Of a DNA stretch of 28,664 nucleotides, positions 1-5,915 are shown piece after piece (the stretch's first letter is position 1; every line of letters starts with the position of its first letter). The position numbers were made by a program, and so were the translations under genes. Source of the stretch: an uncultured Selenomonadales bacterium (GTDB lineage: Bacteria > Bacillota > Negativicutes > Selenomonadales > Selenomonadaceae); the NCBI GenBank assembly GCA_937877565.1, contig CALFJB010000100.1, forward strand, positions 1 to 28,664, read 5' to 3'. The notes under the pieces were generated by a model. It had not been told where the DNA came from and ran no database searches. It saw nothing but the letters and a program-made list of their open reading frames with translations.

Positions 1-2780
1 AGCGCGTGTACTTTCGTCGTGTAATTTTTCCAGTCTGAAACTTTGTAAAAATTGGCAATTTCTTTCGCGCCGGAAATTACCGCGTTTGCAAAAACTGTCA
101 GCGCGTCAAGATATAAATCGACACTGCCGCAATTTTTCAAGCCGTTTTCAACGTTCAAGCAGTCAACTTTTTTCAGCCATTCCGGCAAAGTTTCTTCAGT
201 TTCTTCAAATGAAATTTCTGAATTTTTGCCGACGTGTTTAACTTTTTCGGCGGGCAAATATTCTATCATCATCGCTTCAAGTTTTTCGCTGTCAATCGGC
301 TTTGTAAGATAATCTTGAAAACCGGCAGAAATATATTGCTCCCGTGCGCCGCTTATGGCGTTTGCTGTCAAAGAAATTACAGGCGTTTCTTGATTTATAT
401 TATTCGGCAAATCTTTCATTCTGTGCAAAGTTTCAATTCCATCAATTCCGGGCATCCTGTGATCCAAAAAAATTATATCGTACTTGTTTTTCGTCACGAG
501 TCCCAAACATTCGTAGCCGCTGTCCGCCGTGTCAATTTTAACTTTCGTCTGTTTCAGCAAACCCTTAACTACCGTCAAATTCATAACCGTATCATCGACG
601 ACCAAAATTTTTGCATCGGGCGCAACGAATTTTTCACGGTATCTTTTATGTTGGCTCAAAGCGTTTCTGAAACTTTCTTCAAAGTCGCCCAATTCGTGCC
701 AATTTATAACAGGCTGCTCAATTTCAAAACTAAATTCCGAGCCTTCGCCGTAAACACTTTCAACATTAAGCGCAGTACCCATCAAATTTAAAAGCCGCTG
801 TGTAATATTCATTCCCAAGCCCGTACCTTCGATACTGCGGTTGCGCTTTTCTTCAATTCGTTCAAACGCGCTGAAAAGTTTTTTAATATCTTCCGGCTTG
901 ATACCAATTCCCGTATCTTTAACGCCAAAGAAAAGTTTAATTCGGTTGTCGTCAATTTTCGTAAAGTTGACAGTTAAAGTAACGCTGCCTTCTTCGGTGT
1001 ACTTCACGGCATTTGTTAAAATGTTCGCTACAACCTGTTTAATTCGTATTTCGTCGCCGAAAAGCTCACTGGGCAAATTTTTAGCGGCGTTAATGTGGAA
1101 GTCTAAACCTTTTTTATCTGCGCGAGCTTGAATCATATTAACTAAATCATTCAGCAGGGAACTCAAAGCATATTCGACGGGGATAATTTCCATTTTGCCC
1201 GCCTCAATCTTTGAAAAATCCAAAATATCGTTGACAATCCCGAGCAAAGTATTTCCGGCGTTGCGGACACTTTCAGCGTATTCAATAATGTTTGGCGCAA
1301 TAGCTTCGCGCAGAATCATTTCATTCATACCAAGAATTGCGTTAATAGGCGTGCGAATTTCATGGCTCATATTGGAAAGAAAATTGCTTTTCGCTTTATT
1401 GGCAGCCTCCGCCGCAAGTGCCGCCTCTTTGAATTTTTCGTTGGATTCTTTTAAATCGTTGGTTGCGGCGTTTAAGAAATTGGCAAGGCGTTTCGTCAGT
1501 GGCAAAGTATTTTCAGATTTTTTATTTTCTTTTTGAGATTTTAAAGTTGCCGCGCTGTAACAAACTTCACCTTCACGCATCGCAATAGCCAAAATTGACG
1601 TTGCAAGTTGCCCGCCCTGCCCGCGATATTTATAAAGTTCACTGTTGCCGAAACAGTAGGAAGTTTCAAAATTTATACGCTGAAAATCTTTAATTTCACG
1701 TGTAGCATCATCACCGAGAAAAGCAGACCGCGCCGCACAAATATAAGTAAAAATTGATTGAGGAATAAATTTTCTGATACGTTCGCTCATTTCCCACGTA
1801 CCTTGCAAAATATCTTCAGGGTTGCCGTAACTCAAACGAATTTTTTCGCCCTGCTTAACATTGCCCGTCATATAAAGTACGCCGTCTTCATCATAAGCAA
1901 CTGCAACGCGGGACGCAGGCAAGCCGCCGCGATTCACTACAAACGGAAAATCAAAAACATTGAAAAGCAAAAATTCATTTGGATTGACGCCCAAATATTT
2001 TTTATAAATTTCAACGGCGGGTAAATCGTCAATCGTAACAATGCAATTCGTTCCCAAAGTTTCTGTAATTGTCATTTCCTTGCCGAGCGGTTTCCAGCCA
2101 AAATTATATTCCGTTGCAACGTACAGATCCGCGCCGCTGTACGCAACTAAAATAATTCCTTCTTCGTGGTATTTTTCGCCCAAAATATATTGCTTGGCGT
2201 CACTTGCCAAAACTCCGCGCTGACATTTGCTATTGTTTTCAGTTGCCTCAACCGCGCCGGCTTCTGCGCCAAAAAACGGAATTTCGCTAAGATTGGCACT
2301 GACAATATCAAGGAATTTTGCAACACTTTCTCTGCCATTGCCGTAAAAAATTTCTACCGCCTTTAAGTTTGGAATTTTTTTCAGTTGCTCATTTAAATCC
2401 AATGCCATAGCGTGGCAATTATCAATTTCGCTTGAATCAATTTCAAAAATTTTTATTTCCGTCGTATCGAAAAAGCAACAACTTATAAGCACTTGATTTT
2501 TCAGGAAACTTGAAAATCTTTTTGCCCATTCCGGCGTCGAATTATCATTAAGAAATTTTTTTAATTCAAAATGTGTCATGGAAATTCCGACAAATTTAAC
2601 TTTTGGGAAATTTTTTCTCAAATTGCGGTACAAATCTTTTAAATCTGAATCCGGAAATTGCGCTGTCATAATTTTAAATAAAACTGTCTTAGCTTTTTTA
2701 TAATCGTCACTTGCTTTAACTTCGGCTACAAATTTTTTAAAATCCCTGTAATTTTCCAGTCTGTAGGTAATTTGTTTCAA
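1..2780 (-). CDS. FIST-domain hybrid sensor histidine kinase (3' end beyond window)
   Basis: The minus strand is open from a TTG at 2780 to the window edge (at least 926 codons). The TTG follows an AAGGAAG ribosome binding site at about 2788-2794. Residues about 45-400 match a FIST sensory module (N-part with FFGAEAG; C-part with NRGGLPASRVAVAYDEDG), a family proposed to sense small ligands such as amino acids. A dimerisation/phosphoacceptor motif SNMSHEIRTPIN puts the autophosphorylated His at residue 473. The ATPase domain has an N box from N586, DTGIGI from D622 and GTGLG near 652. A receiver domain follows with acidic pair D729/D730, phosphoacceptor D773 in LDHRMPG, and LTKP. The last visible residues read KVHAL, the core of an Hpt domain with His925, so the protein is a multistep phosphorelay kinase cut inside its Hpt. 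No membrane segment is seen; probably cytoplasmic. Divergent from the EAL protein. The domain calls are strong, the ligand is unknown. Confidence 0.9.
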   Translation of the reverse strand, partial: MKQITYRLENYRDFKKFVAEVKASDDYKKAKTVLFKIMTAQFPDSDLKDLYRNLRKNFPKVKFVGISMTHFELKKFLNDNSTPEWAKRFSSFLKNQVLISCCFFDTTEIKIFEIDSSEIDNCHAMALDLNEQLKKIPNLKAVEIFYGNGRESVAKFLDIVSANLSEIPFFGAEAGAVEATENNSKCQRGVLASDAKQYILGEKYHEEGIILVAYSGADLYVATEYNFGWKPLGKEMTITETLGTNCIVTIDDLPAVEIYKKYLGVNPNEFLLFNVFDFPFVVNRGGLPASRVAVAYDEDGVLYMTGNVKQGEKIRLSYGNPEDILQGTWEMSERIRKFIPQSIFTYICAARSAFLGDDATREIKDFQRINFETSYCFGNSELYKYRGQGGQLATSILAIAMREGEVCYSAATLKSQKENKKSENTLPLTKRLANFLNAATNDLKESNEKFKEAALAAEAANKAKSNFLSNMSHEIRTPINAILGMNEMILREAIAPNIIEYAESVRNAGNTLLGIVNDILDFSKIEAGKMEIIPVEYALSSLLNDLVNMIQARADKKGLDFHINAAKNLPSELFGDEIRIKQVVANILTNAVKYTEEGSVTLTVNFTKIDDNRIKLFFGVKDTGIGIKPEDIKKLFSAFERIEEKRNRSIEGTGLGMNITQRLLNLMGTALNVESVYGEGSEFSFEIEQPVINWHELGDFEESFRNALSQHKRYREKFVAPDAKILVVDDTVMNLTVVKGLLKQTKVKIDTADSGYECLGLVTKNKYDIIFLDHRMPGIDGIETLHRMKDLPNNINQETPVISLTANAISGAREQYISAGFQDYLTKPIDSEKLEAMMIEYLPAEKVKHVGKNSEISFEETEETLPEWLKKVDCLNVENGLKNCGSVDLYLDALTVFANAVISGAKEIANFYKVSDWKNYTTKVHA

Positions 2781-2801
2781 ATTTTTCACTTCCTTGCATA
2801 A

Positions 2802-2810
2802 ATTATAACA
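2802..2810 (-). promoter_or_regulatory. Extended -10 promoter candidate for the FIST kinase
   Basis: Read on the minus strand, TGTTATAAT is a perfect extended -10. No good -35 lies 17 bases upstream. The predicted start of transcription falls almost on the ribosome binding site, so the leader would be very short. Suggestive only. Confidence 0.35.
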
Positions 2811-2860
2811 TACAGAAAAAAAATCGCCACTTAAGCCGGAAATAATTTTGTTGAAGAAAA

Positions 2861-2889
2861 TCTTTCAACGTGTTAATATTACACAAAGA
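2861..2889 (+). promoter_or_regulatory. Promoter candidate for the EAL protein, overlapped by an inverted repeat
   Basis: TTGAAG (2861-2866), a 17-base spacer and TAATAT (2884-2889) preceded by TG at the extended -10 position. A 6-bp inverted repeat GTTGAA/TTCAAC (2860-2865 and 2874-2879) covers the -35 and half the spacer, so it could be an operator. The match is by eye. Confidence 0.5.
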
Positions 2890-2912
2890 TTTTTTTGGAA
2901 TGAGGCGAGGAC

Positions 2913-4613
2913 ATGGAAAAACTTTTGCCAACGATACTTTTAGCAGGCGCGGATAAAAATATCCATGACGAATTGAAAAATATTTTGAAAGGCAAATACA
3001 TAGTCGTTTCAGCGGACAACGAACAAGAATGTAAAAATATTTTGTCGAATGATAAAATTGACGTTATTTTTGTTTGCTTAAACTCTCAAATTACGGACGA
3101 ATTTGACTTTTTTAAAACTCTCTCTAAAGATGACAACTACAAAAATATTCCTATACTTGCAGTTGTAACTTACGGCGATTTGGAAAGCGTGTCCCGCGCA
3201 ATAGAAATTGGCGCGAGCGAATTTGTTACAATGCCTTTCAATGAAAATATTTTGCTTTACAGAATTAGAAATGTTTTGGCTCATTGTCAACAAGCTGAAA
3301 AAGACGCGCAAATTAAAGAAATGAATCGTTTCATTGAAATTGATCAGCTTACAGGACTTTACAACCGCGCAACTTTTTACAAAAAAGCCGCCGCTTTGAT
3401 TCAAGAAAATCCCGAAGTTCAATATTGCATTGTATATCTTGATATTAGTTGTTTCAAAGTTATCAACGATTTATTTCACACTGAAACGGGCAATTTGATT
3501 CTGAAAACCGCCGCAAATTATTTTATGAGGGCGATTAACGCACGTATTGGCGTTGCAAGCAGAATTGAGGCAGATCATTTTGTTTTGTGCGTGCCGCAAG
3601 ATACGCTTGATATGGACAGGCTGATTAGAGATTTGGACACAACAATTAAATCTCTCGGAATTAGCCACAACATTTTATTTTTCGCCGGTGTTTATCCAGT
3701 TGTAGATATAAATTTGCCGGTAGATCAAATGTGCGACCGTGCGTCAATGGCGTTATCGAAAATTAAAGGCAATTATGTTCGCCGCTACAATTTTTATGAT
3801 GTTGGAATGCGCGACAGAATGTTGAAAGAACAAATGATTGTTCGTGATATGGAATTTGCACTCAAGGACAATCAATTTACAATTTTTCTGCAGCCAATTT
3901 TCAGACCTGAAACAAATGAAATTGTCAGCGCGGAGGCGTTGGTACGTTGGTTTCATCCTGAAAGCGGTATGATTAGTCCCGGTTATTTTATTCCTGTCTT
4001 TGAACGCAACGGCTTTATCGTCAAGCTTGATAGATTTGTTTGGGAGGCAGTTTGTAAATTTTTGCGTAGCAGATTAGACGCGGGCAAAAAAATAGTCCCT
4101 GTATCTGTAAATGTTTCAAGACTGAATTTTTACAGTTTGGACTTGCTTATTTTTATGTTGAATCTGATAAAGAAATACGACCTTGAGCCGTGGATGTTGA
4201 AACTTGAAGTAACGGAAAGCGCGTATACTGATAACCCGCAACAACTTATCAATATAATCAATCAGTTTAAAGAAAATGGTTTTCCAATTTTAATGGACGA
4301 TTTCGGCAGCGGTTATTCTTCGTTGAATATGCTGAAAAATATTCAGATTGACATTTTGAAAGTTGATATGGCGTTTGTTCGTGAAATTGAACATTCTGAA
4401 CGCGCCCGCACGATTTTATTAATGATTATTGGATTGGCGAAGGAATTGGGAATGGGCGTTGTAACTGAAGGCGTTGAAACTCAAACGCAACTTGATTATA
4501 TTACAAGTATGGGTTCGGTTGATATTCAAGGCTACTACTTTTCAAAGCCGTTGGCAATAAAAGACTTCAACGCACTTTTTGAAAAGTATGATTCAGTCGC
4601 TGCGCAGGTTTAA
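2913..4613 (+). CDS. Pseudo-receiver / degenerate GGDEF / EAL protein, likely c-di-GMP phosphodiesterase
   Basis: 566 aa with three domains. Residues 1-125 have a receiver fold, but the phosphoacceptor position in DVIFVCLN is Cys55 instead of Asp, and the conserved Lys is Met (VTMPF), so phosphorylation is unlikely. Residues about 150-300 are GGDEF-like, but the signature is EADHF (219-223), so cyclase activity is not expected; it may be a regulatory GTP-binding domain. Residues about 310-560 form an EAL domain with the key residues in place: EAL (E341), NVSR, EVTES, MDDFGSGYSS (D462, D463), LKVD (K483, D485), TEGVET (E519) and QGYYFSKP. The family hydrolyses cyclic di-GMP to pGpG. No transmembrane segment is seen. 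ATG start after GAGGCGAG. Divergent from the FIST kinase, suggesting a shared signalling role (inference). Confidence 0.92.
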   Translation: MEKLLPTILLAGADKNIHDELKNILKGKYIVVSADNEQECKNILSNDKIDVIFVCLNSQITDEFDFFKTLSKDDNYKNIPILAVVTYGDLESVSRAIEIGASEFVTMPFNENILLYRIRNVLAHCQQAEKDAQIKEMNRFIEIDQLTGLYNRATFYKKAAALIQENPEVQYCIVYLDISCFKVINDLFHTETGNLILKTAANYFMRAINARIGVASRIEADHFVLCVPQDTLDMDRLIRDLDTTIKSLGISHNILFFAGVYPVVDINLPVDQMCDRASMALSKIKGNYVRRYNFYDVGMRDRMLKEQMIVRDMEFALKDNQFTIFLQPIFRPETNEIVSAEALVRWFHPESGMISPGYFIPVFERNGFIVKLDRFVWEAVCKFLRSRLDAGKKIVPVSVNVSRLNFYSLDLLIFMLNLIKKYDLEPWMLKLEVTESAYTDNPQQLINIINQFKENGFPILMDDFGSGYSSLNMLKNIQIDILKVDMAFVREIEHSERARTILLMIIGLAKELGMGVVTEGVETQTQLDYITSMGSVDIQGYYFSKPLAIKDFNALFEKYDSVAAQV

Positions 4614-4617
4614 AAAT

Positions 4618-5109
4618 TTATTTTTTCTTACGTTTTTTAGATTTTTTGGGAGACTTAAACGCGTTTTCAAATTTAGCTTTAACTTTCTCTTCTTGCTCCT
4701 TCTGTTTTTCGGTAGACTTTTTATCACGTTGCATTTTGGCATAATCTGCGCCGAGTCCGGCTAGTTTATGACGAACTGCCATTAACGGGTGCGAGAGGAG
4801 CATTTTTTTCTGTCCAGACTTCATGATACTACGAAATTCTCTAGTTGGAACTTCGCCGAAGCAAGGCGTTTCGCAAGAATCGCAAATTGGCTTAGAAATT
4901 CCATATGGACAACGCTTAATTTTAAGCATTACGGTTGTTAAAAGTGCGGTACATTTCGGACAAAGTTTGTTGTCAGTTGTACCGTGATTGGCGTTGCAGT
5001 ACAAGCCAAATGTTTTACGAATGTTTTCTTTTTCTTTTGGAACATTATTTTGAGGTTCCGGCGGTTTACGTTTCGGCAGAATTTTTTTGATTTTATCAAG
5101 TATACCCAT
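4618..5109 (-). CDS. NOSP-family (nitrous oxide-stimulated promoter) Cys-rich protein
   Basis: 163 aa. The central part (about residues 33-120) matches the small family named nitrous oxide-stimulated promoter: YCNANHG, LCPKCTALL, RCPYGISKPICDSCETPCFG, REFRSIMKSG and MLLSHPLMAVRH. The family is defined by these conserved cysteines and the C-terminal R/K-M-L-L-x-HP segment. Its biochemical role is not established; the Cys pattern suggests metal binding (inference). The N-terminus and the roughly 40-residue C-terminus are very Lys-rich and low complexity. Start ATG follows AAAGGAG at about 9 bases. It converges on the EAL gene with only 4 bases between stop codons and no hairpin, so read-through into each other is possible. 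Confidence 0.8.
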   Translation of the reverse strand: MGILDKIKKILPKRKPPEPQNNVPKEKENIRKTFGLYCNANHGTTDNKLCPKCTALLTTVMLKIKRCPYGISKPICDSCETPCFGEVPTREFRSIMKSGQKKMLLSHPLMAVRHKLAGLGADYAKMQRDKKSTEKQKEQEEKVKAKFENAFKSPKKSKKRKKK

Positions 5110-5147
5110 TTATAAAAAATAACTCCTTTCGAGTTTAAACTTTGTAC

Positions 5148-5176
5148 ATTTTAAGCGTTGATTGAAATAAAAGCAA
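5148..5176 (-). promoter_or_regulatory. Promoter for the NOSP-family gene
   Basis: On the minus strand TTGCTT (5176-5171), 17-base spacer, TAAAAT (5153-5148), with the expected start about 30 bases before the gene. The -35 overlaps the ribosome binding site of the divergent small membrane protein gene. Confidence 0.55.
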
Positions 5177-5188
5177 GGTGTAAAGATT

Positions 5189-5383
5189 ATGGATTTTTTC
5201 AAAAAAAAAGCGCGGACAATTTCCAACATTTTGGTAGTAATTGCCGTGATAATTTCGATTTATATAAAATGGACGGACGATGGCGCAGACGCCTTTTTCA
5301 AAGAAAATGATATTTATATTGTCGGCGGAATTGTTTTGGGAATTGTTGTGCTGACATTTTTTAAAAATCACAGTAAGAAATAA
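5189..5383 (+). CDS. Small two-helix membrane protein, function unknown
   Basis: 64 aa. The N-terminus is basic (MDFFKKKAR), then a hydrophobic segment at about residues 12-28, a short acidic loop (WTDDGADAFFKEND) and a second hydrophobic segment at about 43-58, ending in a basic tail (KNHSKK). This predicts a small hairpin-type inner membrane protein with both ends cytoplasmic. An AAGGTG site lies 9 bases before the ATG. I recognise no family. It is divergent from the NOSP-family gene and stands alone. It is real on the basis of the ribosome binding site and composition, but this is not proven. Confidence 0.6.
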   Translation: MDFFKKKARTISNILVVIAVIISIYIKWTDDGADAFFKENDIYIVGGIVLGIVVLTFFKNHSKK

Positions 5384-5391
5384 TTTTGTGC

Positions 5392-5415
5392 AAAAAAATT
5401 GCCTAAAGATTAGGC
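5392..5415 (-). terminator. Possible minus-strand terminator next to the peptide promoter
   Basis: Read leftward, the hairpin GCCTAA-tct-TTAGGC is followed by AATTTTTTT. No recognised minus-strand gene ends here, so it would stop only an RNA transcribed antisense to the peptide gene or read-through from the tnpB remnant. The stem is short and partly AT; it may instead be an operator for the overlapping promoter. Confidence 0.35.
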
Positions 5416-5427
5416 GTGTGCTATAAT
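5399..5427 (+). promoter_or_regulatory. Strong promoter for the 30-codon peptide gene
   Basis: TTGCCT (5399-5404), exactly 17 bases, and a perfect TATAAT (5422-5427) with an extended TG. This is the best promoter-like sequence in the window. A perfect inverted repeat GCCTAA-aga-TTAGGC (5401-5415) overlaps the -35 and spacer. Confidence 0.7.
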
Positions 5428-5489
5428 AGCCGCTGTCAAGTGCGCGACTGATGGTCGGCTTTCTCCTCTTGCGATGGGAGGTGATCTTG

Positions 5490-5582
5490 ATGACGAAGTT
5501 TGAAAAAATACTCATAGCTCTTTCCGCAGCAGACATCGTAAAAGACATCGTCTTAAAGATCGTCGATTTACTCTTGAAGTAA
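5490..5582 (+). CDS. 30-aa hydrophobic/amphipathic peptide, type I toxin (holin-like) candidate
   Basis: ATG at 5490, TAA at 5580-5582. The peptide begins MTKFEKILIALSAAD and ends VLKIVDLLLK: almost entirely aliphatic residues with regularly spaced Lys/Asp, so it should form one amphipathic or membrane-inserting helix. The start M-T-x-[FY]-E-x-x-L resembles the putative holin-like toxin peptides of Firmicutes type I toxin-antitoxin loci (from memory, not a search). The ribosome binding site GGGAGGTGAT (5476-5485) is very strong but can pair with CTCC at 5463-5466, which would restrain translation. A small CGAC/GTCG hairpin (5445-5457) precedes it. A near-consensus promoter lies about 60 bases upstream. 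Alternatives are a secreted signalling peptide or a chance ORF; the promoter and ribosome binding site argue against chance. Confidence 0.6.
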   Translation: MTKFEKILIALSAADIVKDIVLKIVDLLLK

Positions 5583-5653
5583 ACGCCCAGCCGCCGTTAG
5601 CAAGTCTCCAAATACTCACTGTGTTGGGAGAAAATACCTCTTGATTTATTATT
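5583..5653 (+). other. Noncoding segment downstream of the peptide gene
   Basis: No gene. It contains a bulged hairpin CTCCAA (5607-5612) with TTGGGAG (5625-5631), not followed by a clean T-run, so it is a weak terminator candidate for the peptide mRNA. On the minus strand this segment lies just outside the IS right end, and so occupies the position of the guide in an omegaRNA. Confidence 0.4.
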
Positions 5654-5802
5654 GTGAACCACCCACGACTAAAGTCGCGGGCTTCGTTAAGAAGTTTGGC
5701 AAAGCCCTTATCTTACAGGCGTGTCCACACCGCCTCTACACTGTCACCAGAAGGTTTCAGCTTACTTAAAACATTTTTGTTAAAGCGGAAGTCTAACCGC
5801 TA
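5654..5802 (-). mobile_element. IS200/IS605-family right-end remnant with omegaRNA-like scaffold
   Basis: Read leftward, the segment ends with the hairpin CCCGCGAC-TTTA-GTCGTGGG (5681-5662, one A/C mismatch) followed by TGGTTCAC, the form typical of IS605/tnpB element right ends. Upstream of it lie two further foldable segments, AGGCG/CGCCT around 5717-5735 and AGCGG/CCGCT at 5784-5801. In intact elements the tnpB 3' end and right end are transcribed as the omegaRNA that guides TnpB. No left end, tnpA or body of tnpB is present. Confidence 0.65.
5713..5799 (-). pseudogene. TnpB C-terminal remnant (28 codons)
   Basis: Minus-strand codons 5799 to the TAA at 5715-5713 read ...NVLSKLKPSGDSVEAVWTRL, which looks like the C-terminal tail of IS605-family TnpB proteins. 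The frame is closed by a TAG at 5802-5800, and all the catalytic RuvC-like region is missing. The tail is followed by the IS right end at the distance expected for the family. It is therefore the leftover of a deletion rather than a functional gene. The recognition rests on the tail plus the hairpin; a nucleotide search against ISfinder would settle it. Confidence 0.6.
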
Positions 5803-5915
5803 CAAATATTTTAGTCTACTTTTTGAATGAAGTCAATAACGGCGTTTCATTTGTTTACGCCTTATGTATAAATTATCGATAAATATTTTGCAAGAAAGTT
5901 TTTGGAGGTTTATAA
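5803..5915 (+). other. Upstream region of the tandem GT41 gene
   Basis: No gene. It holds ATATTTTAGTCTACTTT (5806-5822), repeated exactly at the secD promoter (15482-15498), an inverted repeat GGCGT-N11-ACGCC (5841-5861) that could be an operator, and a palindrome TTATCGATAA (5873-5882). No convincing -35/-10 pair was found. The ribosome binding site TTGGAGGT precedes the ATG at 5916. Confidence 0.4.

Noticed and set aside
234..791. Rightward 185-codon ORF and neighbouring plus-strand ORFs up to 2366
   Set aside because: They lie opposite the continuous FIST-kinase reading frame, have no ribosome binding sites and no recognisable domain.
5428..5460. AGCCG/CGGCT stem in the peptide leader
   Set aside because: Its left arm falls at or before the predicted transcription start, so it would not be complete in the RNA.
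5135..5548. Leftward 137-codon ORF across the small-protein and peptide region
   Set aside because: It runs antisense to two promoters and two small genes, with no homology or ribosome binding site.
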